Shown: positions 1 through 9,886, counted from the stretch's first letter. The stretch: 29,436 nucleotides of DNA from Diphasiastrum complanatum (GCA_029204225.1 CM055111.1:6745418-6774853), one strand, 5' to 3'. The notes: generated from the letters alone by a model not told the origin. Numbers and translations: made by a program.

Positions 1-2474
1 ATCTGAATTCTATGACTTCACTTTGCTTAAGTGCATTATCTGTCTGCTATACTTTGAGTCAAATGCGTGTAGTCATCTTTTGCATCTACTTTAAGGCCTT
101 TTCCATTGCCATAGAAAGTTCAATTTCCAGCCCCTTGGAATACTCGATGACAGAATATTGAATTGTTTTAAATTTTTTATTTTTCCCAGGAGCTTTGGTA
201 TCTGGTAGAAACTTCATAATTGCATCACTTCTTTAGAATGATCTACTACTGAAAGTATGGCACTTGCTCCGTAGCATGCAGAATGTAACCTTTTCACATC
301 AATATGTGGTCCCAATCTTTAGTTAAAGGACTTTTGTGTTTTGTTTTTAGCTCTTGTTATGGACATCTAATCAGCACACATATTGATAACCTAGCATAAT
401 CGGAAGTTGGGGCCTCATAAGTTCATCATGTCACAATTTGGTCCCACAGTTTCATTGGAGGACTTTCATGTTTAATTTTTAGCTCATGTTATGGATATGT
501 AATTAGGGCACATATTGATACTCTGGAATACTTAGGATCTTAAATTCATTTTAGTCTCCCAAAATACTAGTTAATTTCATTGGGTCCATTGTAACGTCAT
601 TTTGGTCACTTCGTATTTGCTGTTACTTGTTCTTGGAGTAGGGTTAGGGTGTCAGCGACAATCTTGTAGGACGCTCATCCCTAAGCGGCTTCTGAAGGAT
701 AATAAGGATAACTCTCTTGTCATTTAGAAGTCCATTGATTTGGTGCTTTCAGTTATTTCTGAGACACTTGTCTAGTATGTCCTTTGGAGTAGGGCTGGGA
801 TGTACTTCATGGTCAATGCATTGATTTTCATACAGTGACTTTCATTGCAGATTGTTATATGAGTCTTCAGTTGTTTATTTATGATTGTTATGTGTGATGC
901 TTTATGGTAGCTCCATAGCCAACAATTCATTTCCTAGCTTTGGGCTGGAACCTTGGAGTAGCTGTTATGTACCAATTCAGGTACAGCATTGGGAGCCAGC
1001 TTATGCTGTTTCTCTGTTGCAAGTTTGGTTGTCGCAGTTGGCTCTACTGTGGTATATTTGAAGCCATTTTAACTTTGTTATAGTATGCATGGTCCATACG
1101 GTTAGCATATATGGATCTTGCACAGCCAATTACACCTTCAGATCCATTCCATTACTACCCCCAGGTAGCATACTTCAGGTGACAATCATGGTCTCTTACA
1201 TTACCATGGGATCTCATTGACATAGTAGAGATCTTGTTTCATATTTTGCCTTCAGTCTGTTATGTTATTATCTATGTTATCATTGGTTGGCATATACTAC
1301 TGTGTGGCATCTTTCTTGTTTGTATTTTATGGCTGTTTCTATTTTCTGGCATCAAAATATTCTTCATACAAACAGAGGACAATGTTTCTTGCAGGAGGGA
1401 GAGTTATTTGGCATATTACTGCAGTTAGTTGGGCCCTGGGCCCCATGCTATTATGTGATATTATTGACTGTAGGGGTTGTGCTTTGGCAACGTAGGTTCA
1501 ACATTGGTAGTATGATATAGTGGGTCCTTGTAGATTCTCATTGGCCTCATCTGCAGAAGCCTATAAAGGAGATCATGTTGCCTAATGAGTGAGACTAATT
1601 TCTTAGTTCATGGAGTAACTTAGGATCCACTCAACCTAGCTTTAAACTACACTCAGCTTAGGATCTGTCCCTTCACTTCATGCAAGTTTTGACATGCTGC
1701 GAGTAAATTTACTCACAAAATGCAAGTCCCAGTTCATGCTATATACATTCTGCACTGTTCTTTCTCGATGCTTCTTATATGATGCTTGTTCCATATCTCT
1801 GTCAAAGTTCAGTATCTTTACATCTCTTTCTTTTTTTCTACTTCATCAAAATCTGTCTTTTCTCAAAAACCTAGCAATTTCTTTTGAATCCCATAACAGT
1901 ATAATAAATTGTGTAAACTGTTACCTTTTGATCTAACAGCAGATATCATGAAGACAAATTCAAGATATATGAGGTATTTTTTTGTCCATATTTCTTGGAG
2001 AAATCACTCTTGATTGTAAGTCAGTAAATTTTGTTGCTTCTAGTAGTTTCCCTTGTGCTTTTGAGAATCAATAAAAGCTTTAGCTTGTGCCTTGATTACA
2101 CCGTTTCAATGTGTTGGACAGAACCACGTTTTGAAAATATTGCCAACTATATTCGATTGTGATGTTAGAATGATATATTGTGAGAGTGTTCATGATTTTC
2201 TTCCATCACAATTCAAGCACATATACTATTACAATGTGGGGCGAAAATTAGCTATCTAGGATTTATGGTCCACATGAATGTTCTTTTTACACGTACCAAT
2301 GCCTGAGTATTTTCAATCTTTTTTTTTATCTTGCTTAGTATTTTCAGCTTGTGAAAGCAACACCCAGGACCTGTTTACATTGAAACCAAGTGCATTTAAA
2401 TTTTGATAGCTCATTATTAGTCTTTTTTTTTTTTAATTATACAAAGAAGGTTGGTTTGGTTGGTTTGATTTCAG
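1..2474. other. AT-rich non-coding DNA, probably intronic
   Basis: No convincing long coding region is present on either strand. The stretch is T-rich on the plus strand with many pyrimidine runs, as in plant introns. It holds a diverged tandem duplication near 308-570 and one small exon-like piece at 1944-1974, flanked by AG and GT and open as YHEDKFKIYE. A frame at 1287-1520 has hydrophobic stretches but no recognisable family. I read this as intronic or 5'-flanking sequence of a host gene that continues to the left. That is an inference from base composition and splice-like signals. Confidence 0.4.
308..570. repeat. Diverged tandem duplication, unit about 132 bp
   Basis: Two consecutive units begin with GGTCCCA at 308 and 440. 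They share, in order, a GGACTTT(T/C) block, TTTTTAGCTC(T/A)TGTTATGGA, and CACATATTGATA. Spacing between matching blocks is about 132 bp. A third, weaker start may follow near 554. The divergence suggests an old local duplication. Confidence 0.6.
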
Positions 2475-2551
2475 GTGGAGATATTTGCTTTCTGGAGAAG
2501 AGCTACAATGCTCAACCCTGGAGTTTTGAGGATGAACACTGCCCATTTTAG
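2475..2551 (+). CDS. Possible terminal exon of an unidentified host gene
   Basis: A long pyrimidine tract (2424-2435) and a TTTCAG acceptor (2470-2474) precede an open stretch. Read with one base borrowed from an upstream exon, it gives GDICFLEKSYNAQPWSFEDE followed by HCPF and a TAG stop at 2549-2551. This reads like a natural C-terminus, but I do not recognise the family. A second exon-like piece at 1944-1974 does not join to it in this frame, although it joins in two other open frames. The frame is therefore unresolved. A GTAAGT donor-like site at 2569 could mean the exon is internal. This is a candidate only. Confidence 0.3.
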
Positions 2552-3240
2552 CAGACATGTTATATATGTAAGTTTTCAATACTTACAGTAAAATACTGCA
2601 AGCTTACATATCCTGCAGTGCACTTCTCTCAAACACTGATGCAAGATGTTTCAAATATGGGGTTGTAGGTGCTTATAATCTGACAAAGATGAACATATTC
2701 TTGTTGTGAGCCATATGAATTACCTTTAAGGATGTAGGACCCGTGCCTTCGAATTGAAAGGATCACAATGGCATGCTGTTTTATATGCAGATTCAGGAAT
2801 TTTCTTGTAAAAATTTCCATCACGACACGCTGAACCAGCATTACCAAAACCAACCATGTCTGGTGCCCATTCAAGATGTCTCAAACTCCATGTGTCAAAA
2901 ATCAGTTTTCGAGGGAATGCTGTCTTTTAACAAGAGTGCGGATCAAGACACTTACGTGAGCACATTTGTTCTCTTATTCATCCTGCATAAGTTATCTTGC
3001 AGCACATCCTTTCCCCACCTTGTACAGGAAAGTATCTATTATTCACTGCACCTCCTGGGGATATAAGGAGGTTTTGATAGTATAAAGATACGTCAGACAT
3101 CACGTTGCTGCGCACGTGCAGTTTTTGTCTGTAAGTTTGTACCATTGGCTCTCGGGAGCTATTGTACGGTTTTGTATTTTGATTTTGTGAGTAATAAGTG
3201 TTATTGTTTGTACATGGACAAGCATTCTTTATACCCCCCT
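2552..3240 (+). other. 3'UTR-like downstream sequence
   Basis: The sequence after the possible stop codon is moderately AT-rich and has no recognisable protein. It ends in a TTTGTATTTTGATTTTGTGA stretch around 3170-3190, with TGTTTGTACA just after. T/G-rich far-upstream elements of this type are common near plant poly(A) sites. An open frame at 2773-3066 exists but resembles no known family. Assignment as 3'UTR depends on the weak exon call upstream. Confidence 0.25.
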
Positions 3241-3697
3241 TTTCTTCTTCTGCATGCCAACTTTAAAGGAAATTAAAGCTGTCAAGGAAAAAATTAGGAA
3301 TTTCTATCCAGGTCTATTTTCCAAAGATTTACTGGGATCCACCTTTCTGCAAACTTGAATTGGCATGTTTCCATCCTGTTTCCCACATAATGTTGATTGT
3401 TGTCTCATAAAAAGATAACAATAGATTTTTGAAATAGTAAGACCACAAAATTTTATGTTATTGCATTCTTTCGCCCTTGAAAGATACCAATGGATCTTAG
3501 CATTTTTAAGTCAAGAAGGGGTTAAGATCAGTCCATCTACTAGTATAGGGTGTAAGAAAGGTCTTAATCTTACGAGAAGAGCATGATATAATGACAAAAA
3601 CTATGCACTAAGCTAGGAAAAAAGTTAGTTGTCACCTACTATCTCACCCAAGGCCTCGAATGTCATGTCATAATGGTGGATAAAACCATAAAGTATT
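3241..3697. other. Intergenic, nothing recognised
   Basis: AT-rich sequence without a coding region, RNA gene or clear repeat that I can support. Confidence 0.5.
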
Positions 3698-3834
3698 ATG
3701 GAAGGAGCCGGGCAGAAGCCATTCTGCCCGGTAAGGATTCCCAAAAAAATTTGGGCGAGGCTCGGAGGGGCCGAGCATAAATTTTTTTGGGAAAGCCGAA
3801 CCGGGCAGAATGGCCTTTGCCCGGCTCCTTCCAT
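3698..3834. repeat. GC-rich foldback (long inverted repeat), about 137 bp
   Basis: Two arms of about 65 bp are near-perfect reverse complements around a short loop at about 3763-3771. The arms start ATGGAAGGAGCCGGGCA at 3698 and end in its complement at 3834. Each arm carries a smaller nested palindrome: CCGGGCAGAA, a 4-bp loop, then TTCTGCCCGG in the left arm, with a slightly mutated version in the right arm. The element is much more GC-rich than its surroundings. It could be a foldback/MITE-type transposon or a hairpin RNA precursor. No clear target-site duplication is visible. Open frames across it are by-products of the palindrome. Confidence 0.85.
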
Positions 3835-4049
3835 TGCGTAATGGATACCTGAAATTTAGAAGCACATTATGAAGCATAATAGGAAGGCTTGACTTTGACT
3901 GACCAACACAAATGTGCCACATGGCAGTTGTACGGAATTCGTACAGACGGGCAGGAAAAAAAAAAGCAGAATCTGCCTTTGAAAAAAATGCATGCATTTT
4001 CTGCCATTTTTGACCTTTGAGATTTTTGTGCCTTGATTGTTTTTAAGGC

Positions 4050-4240
4050 ACCTTCGTCTTTTTTTGCCTTTTTTGTACCTTCGCAAAAAATGCGACACAG
4101 TGGCCAGAATGCCTTGGAATCCATTTCAGGCCCACCATCGTATTCTTTTGCATTTTTCTGCCTTCGCTCTAAAGGCACCTTCGGGATTTTTTGCACCTTC
4201 GGAATTTACATACTTTCAGTCTAAGGGACCTTCAGGTTTT
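4050..4240. repeat. Cluster of CCTTCG words
   Basis: CCTTCG occurs at about 4051, 4078, 4161, 4178 and 4196, with a CCTTCA variant near 4228. Most copies are followed by T- or A-runs and several are preceded by GGCA. Similar CCTTCG(C) words recur in the leader of the element at 11570-12181 and near 9266, so this may be retrotransposon leader or LTR sequence. Origin is inferred, not shown. Confidence 0.45.
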
Positions 4241-5523
4241 TCGAGTTTTTCAATAGTGTCGGACCGACGTCACCAACTTATCATCAACCCTAAAATAGCT
4301 GCCTGTTTTTTCATGGAATTGGATGGTAGGAGGTTGTTGAACATCAATTGAAGCTGGGAAAAGATGAATCATAGTCTTTTGAAGCTGTTCTAGAAGTTAG
4401 AGCCAAGAATTCCAGCAATTGGGTTTGTAGGAAGTCAAAAAGTGTCAAAAATTGACCAATTTTGGTGATTTTTGGGGGATGGATTTCTCTAAATCCATAA
4501 GGAGATCATTTTGGATTTTTTCCAGCATGATTTGTATTCCTTTTTACCTTCCCAGCAAGCTATCAGACCTGTAAATTGATGGGTAGAGGCTTATGTTTCA
4601 ATTCCATCATATTTGTAGCAATTTTGACCTCTAGAAACATAAAATTCATGGTTCTCAGCCCATACTGCTTCATAGAATCTGCATGAAGGCTTCATGGAAC
4701 TCTTAGAGACCATTTAAGACTGTTTGGATCATCATTTTTAGGCTTGGTTGAGTGTTTGCATGTTTTTGGACATATTGGTCTTGAAAAAGTGCACCCTCCT
4801 ATAGCTTAATTGGCTATTCTGAACTCGCACGTGGTTGTCCTACGTGGCAGGTTGACATGGCAAGTGTCTTGTTCACTGGGTCTGTGAGCTTTACAGCACC
4901 CAATTTGGTGTCTTGTAGCCAAAGATATGAGCATCTGAAGTTTTGCAATTTTGTGAACAAAATTGGTAAAATTTCCAATTGTTCTGATAGCATTTTGAAG
5001 CACTGTGCTTGCATGGAATGTCTGCATGTGGTTTCTTAGAGTGATTCTAACATGCATGAGTAGTTTAGATCTGTTTTGAGTGGTCATATGCATGTATTCT
5101 GACGGTTAGATACAAAACTAGATTTTATAGCTGACAATTTCCGTAGAACTGAATTTTTACGTAAAAATTTCGTAAAGTAAAGAATCAATTTAATGTCGCA
5201 TGTCTTGCATGCCTGAGGGACATTAACAGAGTAAAATTAAGAATCGAACTGCGAGTTGAATTCTCAATTTCGATTGCTTAATAACTAATAGTGATTTTTT
5301 ATGAATTTTTTGAAAGCGTAATTTTTTTTTTTAAAATTAAAAGTGCGAAAACTTAAAATTTTTAGTTTTTTTTTCAGTTTCTTGTAATGTCTATGAAATT
5401 GACTAAAAATAGTGATTTGACCATACTGGAATCAATTTTAGTCAGTTTTTGGTCAACAATACTTCACTATGAGTTAATCAGATATTAACTAAATTTAGTA
5501 ATTTCCAAGATAGATATATCGAG
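4241..5523 (+). other. Probable untranslated leader of gypsy element A
   Basis: Long AT-rich non-coding stretch directly before a gag-like start codon at 5524. A degraded primer-binding-like TGGTAGGAGG at about 4323 is followed by CATCAATTGAAG. The primer-binding site of element B (minus strand, 23319) is followed by a related CATCAATCAGAAG. No 5' LTR matching the 3' LTR at 7077 is visible upstream, so the left end appears lost. Alternatively this is unrelated flank. Confidence 0.35.
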
Positions 5524-5823
5524 ATGGCCGAAAAAACTTCAAATAAAGCTGCAAATCCAAGTGAGTCATCTTATATGGTGATTTGTCAACAGTTGAGTAC
5601 GACACTCAATGATATGAATAATCGTAATCAGATGAGAGATCAGCAAATGGAAATTCTTTTGAATCAAGTCAAATTGATGTCTTCACCCAATCTTGGTTTT
5701 CAACCGGAGGTTTATGCGGGCGAGAAGAAGGAGAAGAAATCTGAGGTCGTCGAGGACTAGCTGGCCAAGTGGAGTAGTTACTTCAATCTGCACGGTGTTC
5801 CTGATGAGAAGAAAATCGAAAGA
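5524..5823 (+). pseudogene. Ty3/gypsy gag N-terminal fragment (element A)
   Basis: The frame opens with ATG at 5524 and runs 78 codons to a TAG at 5758-5760. It continues in the same frame as LAKWSSYFNLHGVPDEKKIE up to about 5823. That block resembles the start of the plant gypsy gag domain (a W..YF core followed by an acidic/basic helix), and the TAG probably replaces a Trp or similar codon. The N-terminal part is polar with a Gln/Met-rich segment that could form a coiled coil. The rest of gag, the protease, the reverse transcriptase and RNase H are absent: the sequence passes straight into integrase. Gag would build the virus-like particle; this copy cannot. Confidence 0.7.
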
Positions 5824-7044
5824 TCCCGGTATACACATGACTATGGACTTAGTTAAGAGAGAATTTTATTGGACAAAGCTCAAGCCATATGTCGAGTCAT
5901 ATGTTGTTAAATGCAAGCCCTGTCAACTAGCAAAGGCTGAACATTATAAGGCTAGTGGTTTGTTGCATCCGTTAGATATCCCAAATAAGAAATGGGAAAG
6001 CATATCTATGGATTTTGTAGTTGGACTTCCAAAGATCCAATGGCAAAATGATTCTATTTGGGTTGTAGTAGATCGATTGGTTAAGTTAGCTGCATTCATA
6101 CCAGTCAAGTCAACTATAAAGGCTTTTGATTTAGCCCAGATCTTTGTTGAAAGATTATTTCAGTTGTATGGTCTGCCAAGTGACATTATTAGTGATAGAG
6201 ATCCTAAGTTCACAGGTCACTTTTGGTCAGCAGTATTCCATAAACTAGAAATTTCTTTGAGTTTAAGTTTTTCTGATCATCTTGAATCAGATGGCCAGAT
6301 AGAAAGGACTAATCAAATTATGGAAGATATTTTGAGCACATATGTTTCTCACAGGCAATCTCATTGAGAAGATTATCTCCCACTGGTTGAGTTTGCATAT
6401 AATAGTAGAAAACATTCTGCTACAAGTTACAGTCCTTTTATGCTTATGTACGCTTTTCAACCTAGATCTCCAGTAAATGTTGAGACGAAGTCTGTTAAGA
6501 TCCAAAAGGTTGTTGATTTTTTGCATGATATGCAAGAAATGTTGCAAGTGGCTAAGGATATTATCTGAAGTGCTCAAGATAGAGCTAAACACTATACTGA
6601 TCTTAAGAGATCTCAGATTTTAAAGTTGACGACTGGGTATATCTTAGGATTCCAAAAGATTCTAAGACGTTACGTATAGGAAAACATTATAAGTTGTCTA
6701 CCCGTTATTGTGGACCTTTCAAGATTGTATGTAGAATTGGTTCTTTGGCATATGAACTCAATCTTCAAGGAAAATCGATTGCACACCCAGTGTTTCATGT
6801 AAGTTGTTTGAAACTAAGTTTACATGATGGTGATACAGTTGGATTGGATGAGGATTTGTCCCATTTGAAAGATTTGTCACTTAATGTACCTTTGGAACTT
6901 GAGAAAGTGCTTAGAACCAGAGATAAACAATTGAGAAATTGTTCTATCTCTGAGTGCTTAATTCAGTGGAAGGGTCGTACTGAGGATGATGATTTGTGAG
7001 AGAGAGTTGATAGCATAAAGAAGAATTTTCCAAATTTTAGTTTC
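5824..7044 (+). pseudogene. Ty3/gypsy integrase with chromodomain-like tail (element A)
   Basis: The remnant opens within the HHCC zinc-binding domain (PGIHMTMDLVKREFYW, then CKPCQLAK) but lacks the first His. The DDE core follows, with acidic residues in SMDFVVGLP, ISDRDPKF and DGQIERTN. Next come EDYLPLVEFAYNS and, after a frameshift near 6612-6620, FKVDDWVYLRIPKDSK, STRYCGPFKIVCRIG and HPVFHVSCLK. The C-terminal LIQWKGRTEDDD resembles the chromodomain of chromoviruses. In-frame stops sit at 6365 (where Trp is expected before EDYLPL), at about 6566 (DII*SAQDR) and at 6997 (DDDL*ERV, where the family has TWE). Integrase would insert the cDNA into host chromatin; this copy is dead. The final stop is about 7045. 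Confidence 0.9.
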
Positions 7045-7062
7045 TAAGGATAGAAACAGTTC

Positions 7063-7076
7063 AAGGAGGGAAGAAT
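7063..7076 (+). other. Polypurine tract of element A
   Basis: A purine run (AAGGAGGGAAGAA) lies between the end of the integrase frame and the LTR start TGTTATGTC. This is the usual site priming plus-strand DNA synthesis in LTR elements. Element B has a comparable AAGGGATGAAGAA directly before its own TGTTATGTCC. Confidence 0.7.
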
Positions 7077-7640
7077 GTTATGTCTATGACCAGTACACAT
7101 AGGATACTATATACTCCTAGTCTTGGATACATGACGGTACTCAAGTGAAACAAGCTGTTAGTTATGCCATGTCATACTGGACATGACCCAAAAGTAACTA
7201 ATATCCTTGTGAGTCCTAGAACACACTAAATGGAGTTTAGACAAGGTATGGGATAGTGTATGCATGTGTAGAGTTATCAATAGCAATTCTATAAATAGTT
7301 GGTCCATGCATAGGACTCTATTCTAGGTGAATCTATGTATAGGAAACATAGGGCTATGCATGGCTATGTGTCCAGGATGCTTTTGCTCTATATAAGAGGT
7401 CCAAACTCACCCTACTCCTTATTATGGTTCTTGATTCATTGCTAGGCTCTCACTCAAACATTCATGCTTCTTGTTCCTTGGCCTGGGGGTGAGGCTTCTA
7501 GAGATTGATTGGATGCTTCTAGTTGGTTGGGTGGTTTCTCCACAGTGTGTCATCCTTTGTGTTTAGGATTTGTAAGTAGGATCTAAGGAGCTTCTCTTAT
7601 ACATTCCAATCACAAAAACACAAGATAAATGTGGAGAATA
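7077..7640 (+). mobile_element. 3' LTR of gypsy element A
   Basis: The LTR starts with TGTTATGTCTATGACCAG immediately after the polypurine tract. A TATA-like CTCTATATAAGAG occurs at about 7387-7399, followed by a moderately pyrimidine-rich leader-like stretch. The right end is uncertain and placed near CAATCACAAAAAC at about 7610-7640. The start and the TTAGTTATG(C/T)C block resemble the LTRs of element B on the opposite strand, which suggests one lineage. No 5' partner LTR is visible in the window. Confidence 0.65.
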
Positions 7641-8119
7641 CAAGCAAAACTAGAAATTGGCAATGTCTCATCAGCTTTTCATTGATTTGGTTGATCCCTT
7701 TAAGTACATCCACGAGCTGTGTACTGTCCAACAAGCCTTCACACATGTGAAGAGTGCCTAGTCATCCAGATCCACCAATGAGAGCCATATATGCACATTT
7801 CACAAAGCTGACTATGCTCTTTGGCTAGAAACAAAAAAGCTAGTCTTTCACATTTATAGGAGTATTTCCTATAAAATAGGATCTAATGGAATCTTTCTAT
7901 CTTCTCATCTAGAAGCTTATCCACACGTGTGAATGGCATTTTGACATGTGTGAGTAATAACTCATTCACATGGAAGTCCAATCTATTTACATAAAGTTTG
8001 ACCAATTTGACCAATTTCAAGATTCTATTCAAAGGTCAATTTCACACTTGTGTAGATCTAGCTAAAATCAATCTAACTTTATAAAAGTGACTTATGTACA
8101 TTCTTTCACACGTGGGAAC
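7641..8119. mobile_element. LTR-like non-coding remnant
   Basis: No gene. The stretch has several CACACGTG/CACATGTG-type words (near 7741, 7921, 7947 and 8106) that also appear in the copia LTRs near 9800 and 28715. I infer a degraded copia-type LTR, but its ends and orientation cannot be fixed. Confidence 0.3.
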
Positions 8120-8402
8120 TGTAACGACCCTAAAGGATTACCCCTAAGATGAGATAGGAGAACACAATAAGAGAGACAATGGAGCCAACCCGCCCAATCA
8201 ATCGTAGACCTGGATCTAGTCCCCAAGCCATGCCATGTGAAAGCTAGAGGAGAAGAGAGAGATTGGTAACCTAAATCCAATATGTCGACGGGAGAATTTT
8301 TACCTCATTATATCGAGAGTAGAGTCATGTGCATGAAACCATGCAACCCCTATGCAAGTCAACTATAAATAGATCACATCTCCCCATGTAGTCCTCCTGC
8401 CT
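8120..8402 (+). mobile_element. Gypsy LTR fragment
   Basis: It begins TGTAACGACCCTAAAGG, a start typical of many plant gypsy LTRs. It contains ATTATAT and TATAAATAG TATA-like words near 8305 and 8365. The part from about 8213 to 8402 is repeated at 8757-8944 with roughly 95% identity. It ends abruptly next to an RNase H scrap, so it is a rearranged piece rather than an intact LTR. Confidence 0.5.
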
Positions 8403-8421
8403 AACCAGATGGCTACTTCTG

Positions 8422-8604
8422 TTGTTGGAGTTTGATTTTCGAATAGTAGTCCGCAAGGAAAAACAACACTACATGGCAGATCATGTGTCACAAATTAAGG
8501 GAAAGGAGGTTGCAACCCAACCCGACGATGAGCTGGCTGATGTTGCCTTATTTTACGTGGACACATTACCAGAATGGGCTGTCGACATTGTAGAATATCT
8601 AATG
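8422..8604 (+). pseudogene. Gypsy RNase H C-terminal fragment
   Basis: The frame gives LLEFDFRIVVRKEKQHYMAD followed by HVSQIKGKE, then DDELADVALFYVDTLPEW. This matches the end of plant gypsy RNase H and its linker (the LLQEFDF..RKG..N..ADxLSR pattern and the PDA.LF..PW region). RNase H would remove RNA from the RNA/DNA hybrid during reverse transcription. Only about 60 codons remain. The flanks are LTR-like DNA on the left and inverted integrase DNA on the right, so the piece was left by rearrangement. Confidence 0.7.
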
Positions 8605-8750
8605 CGGGGCCAACCAAGTAGAATCAGAGCAGTGAAATGTTTTCGTGTTCTTATTGGATGATTCTGCTTGCCCATTACCTCGAGGACAATATGGCGTATT
8701 GGTTCTATGGATCACGAAGAATTCCTCCAACAAGATCTTGATGGTCTCCA
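8605..8750 (-). pseudogene. Gypsy integrase fragment, first copy
   Basis: The minus strand of this 146-bp block matches the block at 8946-9091, which reads as integrase core (LLEEFFV, then TPYCP, then GNGQVESSNK in the better copy). The block directly abuts the plus-strand RNase H scrap, so it is inverted relative to the normal pol order. It is too short to have function. Confidence 0.6.
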
Positions 8751-8756
8751 ATTTTG

Positions 8757-8944
8757 GATCTAGTCCCCAAGCCATGCCATGTGAAAGCTAGAGGAGAAGA
8801 GAGAGATTGGTAACCTAAACCCAATATGTCGATGGGAGAATCCCTACCTCATTATATAGAGGGTAGAGTCATGTGCATGAAACCATGCAACTCCCATGCA
8901 AGTCAACTATAAATAGATCACATCTCTCCATGTAGTCCTCCTGT
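8757..8944. repeat. Second copy of the 8213-8402 LTR segment
   Basis: About 188 bp repeating 8213-8402 in direct orientation, with a few substitutions. It is followed by a second copy of the integrase block. The overall order is LTR piece, RNase H scrap, integrase block, LTR piece, integrase block. This suggests a tandem duplication whose second unit lost the RNase H part. Confidence 0.85.
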
Positions 8945-9212
8945 GCAGGGCCAACCAAGCTAAATCAGAGCAGTGAAATGTTTTTGTGCTCTTATTGGAT
9001 GATTCTACTTGCCCATTACCGCAAGGACAATATGGCGTACTGGTTCTTTGGATCACGAAGAATTCCTCCAACAGGACCTTGATGGTCTCATTGATGAAAT
9101 GACTTTCGCGATCACTGACTATCTCCACCGGGCATTCAAAGCGCACAAAAACATTTCCAAAGAGCAGTGAAATTAGCCTACCTACATGGTCTGACCTTGA
9201 AAATCCAACCAC
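8907..9212 (-). pseudogene. Gypsy integrase core fragment
   Basis: Read on the minus strand from 9212, this gives VRFECPVEIVSDRESHFINE and then TIKVLLEEFFVIQRTSTPY, followed by GNGQVESSNK. The second catalytic Asp lies in VSDRESHF and the Glu in GQVES, as in the DDE core of gypsy integrases. Wording such as CPVEIVSDR.SHFINETI is typical of plant non-chromovirus (Athila/Tat-type) gypsy elements. The first catalytic Asp, the zinc-binding domain and the C-terminal domain are missing. After SSNK the frame runs into duplicated LTR DNA (below about 8946). Confidence 0.8.
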
Positions 9213-9240
9213 AAGAACATGTTTTGCGAGAGATCACCTC

Positions 9241-9305
9241 CTGCGAGAGTTGAACCCTCGCAAAACCTTCGTAGGGCAGTCAAATCACCTTTTGAACTCT
9301 CGCAG
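9241..9305. repeat. Inverted repeat with 11-bp perfect arms
   Basis: CTGCGAGAGTT at 9241-9251 is the exact reverse complement of AACTCTCGCAG at 9295-9305. CCCTCGCAAAACCTTCG lies between them. Related TGCGAGAG words occur just to the left (about 9222). Origin unknown; it is probably part of retrotransposon leader or LTR DNA. Confidence 0.7.
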
Positions 9306-9886
9306 ACTTCTTTAATTGGCAAAGCATCCTAATGCTACCTTTGATACACATTCACTTGACAAAGCATTCAAGAGACAAAAGAAACTTATGAAAGATACTG
9401 ATGGCAGCCAAAAACAACAGCATACCAACCCTACAACATCAGCCTACCACTTTTGGAAACCTCTTAAGATCATACACAAAAGCTTGAAGACAATACATAG
9501 AGCAATGCTCTCAATGGAGGAAGAAACTGTGACAATGATCTATTGATCTCTCTCAACAATACAAAAAGTTTCTCCAACCTGTTCTCCAAGAATTTCAGCC
9601 TGATATAGGTGAGAGAGATGACTCTCTCTCCTCTATCTAGAACTTAGGCCCCAATTTTAGGGCACCAGTAGCCAAAAATAGCCAATTTTAGCCTATATGT
9701 CCAAATAACATGATTTTGGTGTCATTTCGAAGGTTCTAAAATTTGGGACTTATTCAATATGAAATATATACTAAAATAAAAGTATCTAGGCCTCTTTCAC
9801 ATGTGTGAAAGGTTAGATCCAAAACTATGTACAAAAATTGCCAATTTAGGCCTCAAACTAGCTAGGAAATGTTGACAATTTTCACA
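9306..9886 (-). mobile_element. 3' LTR of copia element 1
   Basis: On the minus strand the LTR starts TGTGAAAATTGTCAACATTT at 9886, directly after a purine tract (9887-9896). The same TGTGAAAA(A)TTG start follows the purine tract of the second copia element at 29224, which supports the boundary. The far end is not defined and could reach about 9230. A plus-strand open frame at 9316-9546 resembles nothing I know. Confidence 0.6.

Noticed and set aside
1287-1520. Hydrophobic open frame that could be a small membrane protein
   Set aside because: It lies in T-rich intron-like DNA where hydrophobic codons are expected, overlaps two similar frames, and matches no family.
2773-3066. 97-codon open frame near the putative 3'UTR
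   Set aside because: No family resemblance and irregular composition; treated as chance.
3625-4196. Overlapping minus-strand open frames across the foldback
   Set aside because: They mirror the inverted repeat (GQ.FCP repeated forward and backward) and A/T-rich flanks; no domain is visible.
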